Shown here piece by piece: positions 35,126-43,190 of a stretch of 64,000 nt of DNA (position 1 is the first letter of the stretch; every line of letters begins with the position of its first letter). The stretch covers positions 62,001 to 126,000 of the forward strand of contig NZ_JABTTS010000003.1 in the NCBI RefSeq assembly GCF_018638295.1, read 5' to 3'. A program made the translations under genes and the position numbers. The notes beneath the pieces are model-generated. The model did no database searches and was not told the DNA's origin. It worked only from the letters and a program-made list of their open reading frames with translations. The stretch comes from Streptomyces sp. CHD11. Its GTDB lineage: Bacteria > Actinomycetota > Actinomycetes > Streptomycetales > Streptomycetaceae.

Positions 35126-36499
35126 ATGCAACAGCCCCTCGAGACGGCCGGGACACCCTCCGGTCACCCGGCACCCGGCAACGTGCCGCTGTACGGCCCC
35201 GAATTCGGCTCCGACCCCGAGCGCACCTACGACCAGTTGCGCTCGACGGGGCACAGCGCTCCTGTCGACATCGCCCCAGGCGTCCAGGTCGAACTGGTGA
35301 CGAGCTACGACGCGAGCCTGTACATCCTGCAGAACCCGAACCTGTTCGTCCGCGACTCGCGACGCTGGCACGCCCTCAACGAGGGGCGGATACCGGAGGA
35401 CAGCCCGGCCAGGCCCATGATGGGCTACCGCCCCAACGCCCTGTTCAGCGACGGTGCCGCCCACGCCCGGCTGCGTCAGGCGGTCACGGACAGTCTCGCC
35501 ACCGTCGACCAGGGGCGGCTCATCCGCCTGACCCAGCAGTCCGCCGACTACCTGATCAGCCGGTTCAGCTCCGAGCCGCTCGGACAGGCGGAGTTGATGG
35601 CGGCGTACGCACAGCCGTTGCCGCTGCTGATCTTCGGTGACCTGTTCGGCTGCCCGCCGGAACTCGGCGACCGGGTCATCGCCGGGATCACCGGCATCTT
35701 CCAGGGCACTCCCGGCGCCGACGAGATCCTGGCCGGAGCACTCGCGGAGCTGATCGCCCTCAAGCGCCGCCAGCCCGGCGAGGACCTCACCACCAAGCTG
35801 ATGGTGCACTCCGCCCGGCTGAGCGACGAGGAGGTACTGCACCAGCTCGTGACGCTGCTGTCCGGTGGCACCGCTCCCCTGGCGGCGGCCATCGGCACAA
35901 GCGTCGCGCTGTACCTCAGCGACGACTGGCCGACCGGGCTCCCCGCGGAGGACGCGGTAGTCAAGACACTGTGGAACTACGCCCCGATCGCCAACTACGC
36001 CGGCCACTACCCCACCCAGGACATCGAGTTGGGTGACCGGACGCTGCGAGCGGGCGACCCGGTGCTGATCTCCTTCGCAGCGGCCAACAACGATCCCAAG
36101 CTGACCTCGCACCGTGAGCAGCTCAGCCCCAAGGCCCACCTCGCCTTCGGTGCCGGCCCGCACGCGTGCCCGGCCAAGGACCCAGCGTTCATGATCACTG
36201 CCACGGCCGTGGAGTCCCTGCTCAACCGGCTGCCCGACGTCGAGATGCGCGTCCCGTTCGACGAACTCGCCTGGGTGCCGGTCCCGTGGAGCCGCTCACT
36301 GGTCACCGTGCCCATCCGATACAGCCCCCGCAGCGTGCCCCAGGCCGCCAACTCTCCTCACACGTCCGCCCCGACGGCCCGAACCGCACCCTCGGCCGCC
36401 GGCGTCCCCCAGGCACACGCGGTACATCGCCCGACCCATGCCGCACGCCCGAAGGGCGGGTTGTTCAGCCGTTTCCGCGCCTGGATGAATGGGGAGTGA
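35126..36499 (+). CDS. cvnE: Conservon cytochrome P450 CvnE, CYP157-like, lacking ExxR
   Basis: ATG at 35126, 11 bp after cvnD, gives 457 residues. The heme-binding loop FGAGPHACPAKDPAF keeps the thiolate Cys. The K-helix reads VVKTLWNYAPIANYAGHYP, with Lys-Thr-Leu-Trp where nearly all P450s have ExxR; loss of ExxR is known in the CYP157 family, which typically sits in conservons. The I-helix LSGGTAPLAAAIGT lacks the acid-alcohol pair. After the P450 fold (about residue 397) comes a 60-residue Ala/Pro-rich tail ending in KGGLFSRFRAWMNGE, a short basic amphipathic helix not usual in P450s. It may act as a signalling partner rather than a monooxygenase. Confidence 0.9.
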   Translation: MQQPLETAGTPSGHPAPGNVPLYGPEFGSDPERTYDQLRSTGHSAPVDIAPGVQVELVTSYDASLYILQNPNLFVRDSRRWHALNEGRIPEDSPARPMMGYRPNALFSDGAAHARLRQAVTDSLATVDQGRLIRLTQQSADYLISRFSSEPLGQAELMAAYAQPLPLLIFGDLFGCPPELGDRVIAGITGIFQGTPGADEILAGALAELIALKRRQPGEDLTTKLMVHSARLSDEEVLHQLVTLLSGGTAPLAAAIGTSVALYLSDDWPTGLPAEDAVVKTLWNYAPIANYAGHYPTQDIELGDRTLRAGDPVLISFAAANNDPKLTSHREQLSPKAHLAFGAGPHACPAKDPAFMITATAVESLLNRLPDVEMRVPFDELAWVPVPWSRSLVTVPIRYSPRSVPQAANSPHTSAPTARTAPSAAGVPQAHAVHRPTHAARPKGGLFSRFRAWMNGE

Positions 36500-36508
36500 C
36501 GCAAGTAA

Positions 36509-36537
36509 CCATACAAGAACACAGTGTTGTTGTATGG
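36509..36537. promoter_or_regulatory. 29-bp near-perfect AT-rich palindrome between the two P450 genes
   Basis: CCATACAAGAACAC, a central A, then GTGTTGTTGTATGG pair with a single mismatch. It starts 10 bp after the cvnE stop and ends 51 bp before the next start. Its AT content is far above the surroundings and there is essentially no loop, which favours a protein-binding operator over a terminator. It may allow separate control of the second P450 gene. Confidence 0.65.
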
Positions 36538-36588
36538 CTCATGTGACGGTCGGGTACGGATAGCGGCTGGCAGAAAGGAGCCGCTATC

Positions 36589-37836
36589 GTGGGAAGTGCC
36601 ACGACTCCGTCCACGGACCGTCGGGCCACCGTCTCTCTGTTCTCCCGTCTTCGGACGGCCGACGGACAGGCCGACCCCTTCCCCTTCTACGAAGAACTCA
36701 GGGCGCGCGGTGCAGTCAGCCCCGCGCCCTGGGGCGGGTTACTGGTCACGAGTTACCCCATCTGTGAGCAGGTACTCCGCAGCGGCACCTGGCTCGAACC
36801 GGACGCCCGGTGGCGGGAACAGCAGGATGCGCGCACCCGCTGGAGCGCCCCCTCCTCCCGGGAGATCAGCCGAACCCTGCCCGCGCTCAACCCTCCGGAG
36901 CACACCCGCGTGCGCCGGTCGGCCGGCACCTTCGACCGCGGCACCATCGACCGCATCGGCAGCAGGGTGGCACGCATCGTCGACCGGCTGCTGGGCGGCC
37001 TGTACGAGCGCATACAGGCGGGAGAGGCGGACTTCGCGGCGCTGGTGAGCGAGGAACTCCCCGTCGCCACGATAGGTGACTGGCTCCGGCTGCCCAGCGC
37101 CGACTGGCCCCGCCTGCGAGAACTGACCCACGACCAGGTCTTCACTCAGGAACTGCTGCCCAATGCCAGCCAGTTGGCGTGCTCCGATGCCGCCATGGCC
37201 GAACTGCGCACCTACTTTCTCGGCTTGGTGCGGGAACGGCGCAGACATCCCGGCGACGACCCGGTCTCCCGCTGGATCGACACCTGGGACCAGATCGAAC
37301 CCGACCAGGACCAGGCCGACGAAGCGGTCTACTTCCTCGCCTTGTTCGTCCTGCTGGCAGCCCTGGAGACCACGTCGACCCTGCTGTCGACGATGACACT
37401 CCGTCTGGTCGAGGATCCCGGCCGCTGGACGAGCCTCGTCCAGCGGCCGGACCTCGTGCCCTCCTTTGTGGAGGAGTCCCTGCGCCACGACCCTCCCACC
37501 CATGTCATCAGCCGCGTCGCCGCCCAGGACACCTTCCTGGCAGGCACCGAGGTGGCGGCCGGAGAGATGGTCCACCTCATGGTCGGCGCGGCCCACCGCG
37601 ACCCCGAGCAGTACTCCCACCCCGGCGTGTTCGACCTGGAACGCAACCCCTCGCACCTGGCTTTCAGCTGGGGCATCCACTACTGCCTCGGAGCGCCCCT
37701 GGCCCGCCTGGAAGCACAGACCCTGCTCCGCCACACGATCACTCGTCTGCCGAGACTCACCCTGGTGCGCCGCCCCGCGCAGGCACCCCGGGTGGCGTTC
37801 AGACGCCTGCTGAATCTGGATGTAGCACTGGCATGA
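36589..37836 (+). CDS. Second cytochrome P450 of the conservon cluster
   Basis: GTG at 36589 has AAAGGAG 8 nt upstream (36574-36580), giving 415 residues. It is a canonical class I P450. The I-helix is FVLLAALETTSTLLSTM with Glu-Thr, the K-helix SFVEESLRHDPPTHVISRVA has ExxR, and the heme loop is LAFSWGIHYCLGAPLARLEA. It therefore retains the catalytic hardware that CvnE lacks. Conservons often pair a CYP157 with another P450 (commonly CYP154); the subfamily here cannot be assigned by eye. Its stop overlaps the next start (ATGA). Confidence 0.93.
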   Translation: MGSATTPSTDRRATVSLFSRLRTADGQADPFPFYEELRARGAVSPAPWGGLLVTSYPICEQVLRSGTWLEPDARWREQQDARTRWSAPSSREISRTLPALNPPEHTRVRRSAGTFDRGTIDRIGSRVARIVDRLLGGLYERIQAGEADFAALVSEELPVATIGDWLRLPSADWPRLRELTHDQVFTQELLPNASQLACSDAAMAELRTYFLGLVRERRRHPGDDPVSRWIDTWDQIEPDQDQADEAVYFLALFVLLAALETTSTLLSTMTLRLVEDPGRWTSLVQRPDLVPSFVEESLRHDPPTHVISRVAAQDTFLAGTEVAAGEMVHLMVGAAHRDPEQYSHPGVFDLERNPSHLAFSWGIHYCLGAPLARLEAQTLLRHTITRLPRLTLVRRPAQAPRVAFRRLLNLDVALA

Positions 37837-38648
37837 ACCCGCTTCGCACCCCCACCGCCGTGTCCACCGCCGCCCCCGAGTCCCCGCCTCCGGTCGACAC
37901 CTCCCCCGCACCCGCCCCCTTGTCCCTCACCCGGACCGGCGCCGTCCTCCACGTCCAGCTCAACCCCGACGCACAGGACGACGTCCTGAGCACGGCGGTG
38001 CTGGACGCCCTCATCGCCGTCCTCGACGGCCTGCACGACCAGCCGGACCTCCGCATCCTGGTGCTCTCCTCCCTGGGCAGCGACTTCTGCCTGGGAGCCG
38101 ACCGGCAGGAGTACCAGGAGAGCCTGGCCGCGGACCCCGCGGGGAACGCGCTGCTGCGCATCGCGGACAAGGCGCAGCGCCTGTGCCAGGCCCTGGAGAA
38201 CACCCACGTCGTCACCATCGCCCGGCTCCACGGCAGGGTGGTCGGCGCCGGCCTCGCCCTCGCCGCCTACTGCGACCTGCGCGCGGGCGCCGACACCTGT
38301 CGGTTCCGGATGCCCGAGCTGGGCCTCGGGCTCGCACCCGCCTGGGGCGGAGCCATGGGACGCCTGATCACGGAAGCAGGTGCGGCCCGCATACGCGAAC
38401 TCATGCTCACTTGCGAAAACTTCGACGCCCGGACCGCTCATCGTCTGGGGCTCCTCCACAAGGTCGCCCCGCTGGACGCCCTGGACCACACGATCACCTC
38501 CTGGACCAGACCGCTGGCCCGGCGCTCACCCCAGGCCCTCGCCCTGACCAAGCGCATGCTGACCGGCTACTCGAAGGCCGCCCGCGTCGCCGACCCCGCT
38601 CTGCTGGACTCCCACCTCCTGGCCGCCCAGCTGACCCGGCCCCACTGA
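37833..38648 (+). CDS. Enoyl-CoA hydratase/isomerase family protein
   Basis: ATG at 37833 overlaps the P450 stop by 4 nt. The 271-residue product has a 32-residue Pro/Ala-rich N-terminal extension (PESPPPVDTSPAPAPLSL), then a crotonase fold. The first oxyanion-hole segment is LVLSSLGSDFCLGADRQEYQ, the second GRVVGAGLALAAYCDLRAGA, and the conserved FRMPELGLGLAPAWGGAMGR contains the catalytic-type Glu. SPQALALTKRML near the end is typical. Translational coupling to the P450 suggests tandem action on a CoA-bound substrate. Confidence 0.88.
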   Translation: MNPLRTPTAVSTAAPESPPPVDTSPAPAPLSLTRTGAVLHVQLNPDAQDDVLSTAVLDALIAVLDGLHDQPDLRILVLSSLGSDFCLGADRQEYQESLAADPAGNALLRIADKAQRLCQALENTHVVTIARLHGRVVGAGLALAAYCDLRAGADTCRFRMPELGLGLAPAWGGAMGRLITEAGAARIRELMLTCENFDARTAHRLGLLHKVAPLDALDHTITSWTRPLARRSPQALALTKRMLTGYSKAARVADPALLDSHLLAAQLTRPH

Positions 38649-38669
38649 CCCGCACCCCGCGCACCCGGC

Positions 38670-38710
38670 CCTTCTCGTACGCACCGGCGCCAGCACGTCG
38701 TACGAGGGGG
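38670..38710 (+). terminator. Hairpin terminator after the conservon cluster
   Basis: CTCGTACG (38674-38681) pairs with CGTACGAG (38699-38706), and the stem extends by two G-U and two C-G pairs into CCTT/GGGG around a 17-nt loop. It lies about 20 bp after the hydratase stop. Confidence 0.6.
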
Positions 38711-39292
38711 GCCGCCGCTGTGTCCGGCGCGTCCCGAACCCTGTCGACCGGGCGATCCTCACCCACCCGCTGCGGAGAACGCCGTGCGGCCGGATGGAGC
38801 AAGCCCGTCGAGCAGGCCGACGCGGTCCCGGCGGCTGAGGGTGCCCCTGCCCACCGAGTCCTCCAGCCCACTCATGCCACTCATGCCCGTCCCCCGCATG
38901 GAGACACGTCCCCGTACCGGTGCCGGACCTCACTCCCGCCGCCCACCAGACCATCGCCCCGGACAACGGCCTCAACAGCTGGAACATGAGCGGGGAGCAG
39001 TGGCAGGCGGGCTCAGCCGTCTGACGCCCCCTCCGGACACGGAGCCGAACTCACCCCGCACCCCCTTCCCCGCGCGGGCGGCCGCGGCAAGGATGACGAG
39101 GCGCCAGCCCACGCGATCGCGTAACGGAGTTCCGGCGGCGGGATCACCGTCACCCGGCGGCTTCGGAGGTGTCGAGGGCAACGCCCGCCGGGACGTCCGT
39201 GGCCCGGCGGGCACAGGTGGCGAAACCTCCGTAGCGGTCCGCGGGGCAGCCCGCCAGACGGACCGTCCGGACGCCCGAGGCCGCGTACGGCC
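38711..39292. other. Intergenic, no gene seen
   Basis: Open frames in this stretch look like non-coding GC-rich sequence and lack ribosome-binding sites. Two convergent transcripts (from the left and from the acyl-CoA dehydrogenase on the right) end here. Confidence 0.5.
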
Positions 39293-41017
39293 TCAGGGCC
39301 TCATCTCGTACGCGCCCGACAACGCCTCGACGCGCTGCCAGACGCTCTCCGAACGTGCCGCGTCGACGGCCGGACGGCGGACCGCGTCGAGTGCCCAGCG
39401 CTGCTGCTCCTCGGTGGCGGAGTCCTTGCCGTGCAGTTCGATGGCGTGGGTGGAGAAGTCCCTTACGAGGACGGCGAACAACTCGTCGAGCACGTCCTCG
39501 GCAAGGCCCGTGAGGGCCGCCTGCTCCAGGATCAGCTGGCCGTGGACTACGAGCGCGAAGAGCAGGCCGACGGCGAGGAGGAGGTCGAGGTCGCGGCTCT
39601 GCTCCTCGTCGGGAGCGGCCGTGCGCACGAACTCGCACAGTGCGTCGGCCTGTTCGCGGAAGCGTGCGACGTTGGGCAGGTGGGCGTACGCGTCGTAGGC
39701 CGGTCGCCAGTCGTGGAAGCGGACCGCGCCGAGCCCGCGGGCGGCACCCTGGCGGAAGAGGAAGCCGTCGTCGGCCGCGTCGAGGCGGGTGGGGACGGGC
39801 TCGTAGGCGGCCGGGTCGAGGAGGTGGTTGCGCAGGAACTTGAGGATCAGCGCCAGGTTGACGTGGACAGTGCCCTCCAGCTTCGGCAGGCCCCGAATCT
39901 CGACGGCCGCCTGGGCGAAGTACTTGTCCTTCTCGAAGCCCTTGGCGGCGATGACGTCCCACATGAGGTCGATGACCTTCTCGCCCTCTGTGGTCACCTT
40001 CATCTTCGTCATCGGGTTGAAGAGGAGGTAACGGCGGTCGTCGGGGCCGGCGGTGCGGAAGTAGTCGACGGCTCGGTCGCTGAACAGCTTCATGCCGACG
40101 AGCCGGACGTACGCGTCGGTCAACTCGCGTCGCACGTGCGGAAAGGCGGTGACGGGGCGGCCGTAGAGGATGCGGTTCTGTGCGTGGGTGACGGCCTCGT
40201 ACATCGCGTGCTCGCAGATGCCGATCGAGGCGGTGCACAGGTTGAATTTGCCTACGTTGACGGTGTTGAGGGCGGCGTCGAACGCGGCGCGGCCGGTGTG
40301 CAGGACGTCCTGCGGGGTCACGGGGTAGTCCTCGAGGCGGAACTCGCTGACGTACTTGGAGGAGTCGACGACGTTCTTGACCAGGTGGTACGCAGGGTGG
40401 CGGCTGTCGGCGGCGAAGAAGACGTAGCCGTCGGGTCCCTCGACGTCGGTGCGGCGGCCGAAGACGGAGACGAGGCCCGCGGAGTTGCCGTTGCCGATGT
40501 AGTACTTGGAGCCGGTGGCGCGGAAGCCGCCCGTGCCATCGGGCTCCAGGAGCATGTCGGTGGAGTAGATGTCGGCGCCGTGGGCCTTTTCGGAGAGACC
40601 GAAGGCGAACACCTCGCCCTGCGTGAGGAGTTCGGTGGCACGGGCGCGGGCGGCGGGGTTGTCGCTCTGCCAGACGGGGCCGAGGCCGAGGATGGTGACC
40701 TGCCAGGCGTACCAGTAGTCGAGGCCGTAGAAGCCGAGGATCTCGTTGAGGGCGGCGATGCGGGCGGTGTCCCAGCGTTTGCCGCTCTCGCCGTCCGCGG
40801 CTGCGGAAGCGGGGGTGAGGAAGGTCGCGAAGAGCCCTTCCTTCGCGGCGAAGGCGAGGAAGTCGCCGAGCCAGGCGCGCGTTCGGTAGTCCTCGATCAG
40901 CCGGCGCTTGCCCCGCTCCTCGAACCAGTCGACGGTCGCGCGCAGCAGCCTGCGGGTTTCCGGGTCGAAGTGTGCGGGGTCGTAGGTGCGCGGGTTGAAG
41001 AGCAGCGCGTCGGCCAT
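39293..41017 (-). CDS. Acyl-CoA dehydrogenase, long form
   Basis: ATG at 41017 gives 574 residues, longer than classical acyl-CoA dehydrogenases (about 380). FAFGLSEKAHGADIYSTDML and FRATGSKYYIGNGNSAGLVS correspond to the FAD/substrate-binding beta domain. LNTVNVGKFNLCTASIGICE and YGRPVTAFPHVRRELTDAYV mark the C-terminal helical bundle, and LEGTVHVNLALILKFLRNHL resembles the segment near the catalytic base. An extra C-terminal helical region follows. It should oxidise an acyl-CoA thioester using FAD. It lies 89 bp downstream of a PadR gene in the same direction, the probable regulator. Confidence 0.88.
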   Translation of the reverse strand: MADALLFNPRTYDPAHFDPETRRLLRATVDWFEERGKRRLIEDYRTRAWLGDFLAFAAKEGLFATFLTPASAAADGESGKRWDTARIAALNEILGFYGLDYWYAWQVTILGLGPVWQSDNPAARARATELLTQGEVFAFGLSEKAHGADIYSTDMLLEPDGTGGFRATGSKYYIGNGNSAGLVSVFGRRTDVEGPDGYVFFAADSRHPAYHLVKNVVDSSKYVSEFRLEDYPVTPQDVLHTGRAAFDAALNTVNVGKFNLCTASIGICEHAMYEAVTHAQNRILYGRPVTAFPHVRRELTDAYVRLVGMKLFSDRAVDYFRTAGPDDRRYLLFNPMTKMKVTTEGEKVIDLMWDVIAAKGFEKDKYFAQAAVEIRGLPKLEGTVHVNLALILKFLRNHLLDPAAYEPVPTRLDAADDGFLFRQGAARGLGAVRFHDWRPAYDAYAHLPNVARFREQADALCEFVRTAAPDEEQSRDLDLLLAVGLLFALVVHGQLILEQAALTGLAEDVLDELFAVLVRDFSTHAIELHGKDSATEEQQRWALDAVRRPAVDAARSESVWQRVEALSGAYEMRP

Positions 41018-41106
41018 GAGTGCCGCCTTTCGGCTGGGAGGGGTGCGGGTGAGTGTCCGTGTTCGCATGCGGGTGCGGGTGCGGGTGCTGGGGTGTGCCC
41101 GGCCGG

Positions 41107-41664
41107 TCAGTAGTCCGTGTCGAACCGGGCCAGGGTGGCGAGGACATCGTCGAGCCAGGCGATCATCATCCGCTCGTACGCGATGCCGCCGCGCAGCACG
41201 GCGTGCTGGAGCTCCCGCTCGGCGTCGAGCCGGCTGTCCGGCGGGGGTTCGCCGAAGTCGCGGGCTTCGCCGGTGAGGTAGTGGGCGAGGCGGTCTGTGT
41301 GCGCCTGCCGGTGCCGCTCGACCTGGCTGATCAAAGCGGTCGGATCGTCGAAGGCGGCGCCCCGTACCTTCACTGCGAGATCGTGGCGGACGCTTTCGGG
41401 CTCGGTGGGTTCGTTCAGCCACGCGGAGAGCGCGCACCGTCCGCGCCCTGCGACGGAGTACTCCTTCTTGTCCGGACGGCCGTACTGCGCAACGTCTCTG
41501 GCCTCGACCCAGCCGTCGCTCTCCATACGCTTGAGCACGCGGTAGATCTGCTGGTGGGTAGCAGTCCAGAAGTACCCGATGGACCGGTCGAACCGCCGGG
41601 CCAGTTCATAGCCGGAGCCCGGCTTCTCCAGCAGGGAAACTAGGATCGCGTGCTCGAGCGCCAT
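41107..41664 (-). CDS. PadR-family transcriptional regulator
   Basis: ATG at 41664 (MALEHAILVSLLEKPGSGYE) is the natural family start, giving 185 residues. The winged helix comprises SGYELARRFDRSIGYFWTAT, HQQIYRVLKRMESDGWVEAR and KKEYSVAGRGRCALSAWL. A C-terminal Vir-type dimerisation coiled coil contains LISQVERHRQAHTDRLAHYL and ELQHAVLRGGIAYERMMIAW. The gene heads a two-gene unit with the acyl-CoA dehydrogenase and probably represses it and itself through the dyad at 41678-41697. Confidence 0.92.
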   Translation of the reverse strand: MALEHAILVSLLEKPGSGYELARRFDRSIGYFWTATHQQIYRVLKRMESDGWVEARDVAQYGRPDKKEYSVAGRGRCALSAWLNEPTEPESVRHDLAVKVRGAAFDDPTALISQVERHRQAHTDRLAHYLTGEARDFGEPPPDSRLDAERELQHAVLRGGIAYERMMIAWLDDVLATLARFDTDY

Positions 41665-41677
41665 ACCTATGATCTTC

Positions 41678-41697
41678 CTATGCACCTTGTTGCATAG
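41678..41697. promoter_or_regulatory. PadR operator
   Basis: CTATGCA (41678-41684) and TGCATAG (41691-41697) are perfect inverted arms with a 6-bp spacer, starting 13 bp upstream of the padR ATG. The TATGCA/TGCATA half-sites fit the ATGxx/xxCAT style of PadR operators. Confidence 0.75.
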
Positions 41698-41955
41698 CAA
41701 CGTCGGCGCGGTGAGACGCGGCTCACGTACAACCGGTCAGGCGGCGCGACTCCCTCGTCGTCCGATGCGCCTCGTCCGGGTCTTGTCCGGTGGGAGTGCC
41801 GTTCGTCTGCACCTCAGCAGGTGTGCGTTGCTCGTGCGCTCTCACCCGTGGCCACGCCATGCCGCACGATCAGCCATCGGCCCAGCCTCACAATGAAGTG
41901 CCTACGCCGGTCCGGGGTCGGCTCCGCCTGCTTCAGGAGTGACCTCTTGGCTTCT

Positions 41956-42116
41956 CCCCTTCGTGGACGAGGGGATTCTCACGGCTCACGTCGTGAGGGT
42001 TTCTGCTTCGGTGCCGACTGCCCGCCCGGAGTGCTCCACTGGGGTCTTACACCAGTTCCACAGACTGTCACGGCCAGCCCGGCCGCCAGAGGGTTCTTCG
42101 CCGCGTTCACGTCCCT
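41956..42116 (-). pseudogene. TnpB C-terminus and right-end hairpins of an IS200/IS605-type element
   Basis: The minus strand reads RDVNAAKNPLAAGLAVTVCG, TGVRPQWSTPGGQ and KQKPSRREP, then TGA at 41979-41981. RDxNAAxNxLAAG is the last RuvC motif and tail of TnpB nucleases. Two hairpins overlap and follow the stop, as in the omega-RNA/right-end region of such elements: CTCACG with CGTGAG (41978-41997) and CCCCT with AGGGG (41956-41974). The rest of TnpB is gone. Confidence 0.6.
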
Positions 42117-42235
42117 GTAGTTGCCGGGGGGATCGGCTCCAGGTCCCGCCGGTTTCGTTGATCAGCCGGGTGCGGTCTTGTCGTGATAGCCGAGTTCCTT
42201 CGCGATAGCGAGGGCACCCCTGTGCCGTGAACATC
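42117..42235 (-). pseudogene. Unidentified short coding fragment beside the TnpB remnant
   Basis: The minus strand gives LAIAKELGYHDKTA and, one base later, TRLINETGGTWSR. This motif is seen at the C-terminus of some Streptomyces integrase/plasmid-type proteins. A single-base deletion near 42175 breaks it. It is too short for a firm family call. Confidence 0.35.
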
Positions 42236-42361
42236 ACCGCACAGCCTACGGCCCAGCCAGGCCGTGTCTCTTTGGCCGGCGTCCGTCCAGGCCCTGGTGC
42301 GCGGTACTGCGAAGATGGGGTTGACTCTCACACTGTGTCAGCCAGTGGAGTGGCCGATGTC

Positions 42362-43174
42362 ATGTTCAGCATTGGAGCTTTCGCTAAGTACGGCGGCGTA
42401 TCGGTGCGCATGCTGCGCCACTATGACGCCGTGGGGTTGTTGCGCCCTGCCCACGTCGACCCGCACACCGGCTACCGGTCCTACGAAGCCGGCCAACTGG
42501 CCCGGCTCAACCGTGTGATCGCGCTCAAGGAGCTTGGCCTCACGCTGGATCAGGTGCGTGCCATCCTCGACGGTGAACTGGAGGCGGGTGAGTTGCGCGG
42601 GATGCTGCGGTTGCGTCGGGCTGAGCTGGAATCGGCCATGGCGGCCGACGCGGCGCGGATGGCGCAGGTCGAGGCGAGGCTTCGGATGATCGAGAGTGAG
42701 GGACAGATGTCGTCTGACGACGTGGTGATCAAACGGATCCCGGCGACGCGTGTGGCTGAGCTAACGGCCGTTGTGGAGAGCCTCGAGCCGCAACTCATCA
42801 CCCCGGTGATCACCTCGCTCTACGCGGAGTTGTGGAGCCGGATGCAGGCCGCCGGGCTCCGGGCGAGCGGTGCGGCCGTCGCATATTACGAGAACCCTGA
42901 GGGGCCGGTGACCGTGCACGCGTCCATCCCCGTCGACTGTGAGCCGGCCCCGGCGCACGACTTCTCCGTGGTGGATCTACCGGAGGTGGATGCCGCGACA
43001 CTGGTGCACAAAGGGCCGGCAGAGCAGGTGATCCCCAGCGTTCAGGCGCTCGCTCGTTGGATCGACACCAATGGCTACACGTCGATGGGCCCCGCCCGTG
43101 AAATCACTCTCTCCTGCCCGCACTGTAACGACCACGCGGTGACCGAGTTGCAAGAGCCGGTCGCCCGCCGCTGA
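42362..43174 (+). CDS. MerR-family regulator with GyrI-like effector domain
   Basis: ATG at 42362 gives 270 residues. The MerR winged helix is FSIGAFAKYGGVSVRMLRHY, DAVGLLRPAHVDPHTGYRSY. A dimerisation helix (LRLRRAELESAMAADAARMA) leads to a C-terminal GyrI-like/AraC-effector domain with VVIKRIPATRVAELTAVVES, VAYYENPEGPVTVHASIPVD and VHKGPAEQVIPSVQALARWI. This BmrR/TipAL-like architecture senses small cationic or hydrophobic drugs and activates efflux genes, none of which is adjacent. A -35-like TTGACT at 42314 and the CACACTGTG dyad after it fall where a MerR site would be. Confidence 0.92.
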   Translation: MFSIGAFAKYGGVSVRMLRHYDAVGLLRPAHVDPHTGYRSYEAGQLARLNRVIALKELGLTLDQVRAILDGELEAGELRGMLRLRRAELESAMAADAARMAQVEARLRMIESEGQMSSDDVVIKRIPATRVAELTAVVESLEPQLITPVITSLYAELWSRMQAAGLRASGAAVAYYENPEGPVTVHASIPVDCEPAPAHDFSVVDLPEVDAATLVHKGPAEQVIPSVQALARWIDTNGYTSMGPAREITLSCPHCNDHAVTELQEPVARR

Positions 43175-43190
43175 AGTACCCTCGTCGCGC

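Noticed and set aside
39431..41113. Long plus-strand open frame antisense to the acyl-CoA dehydrogenase
   Set aside because: It is a composition shadow; the encoded protein is Val/Glu/Gly-rich low-complexity sequence, while the minus strand carries a recognisable enzyme.
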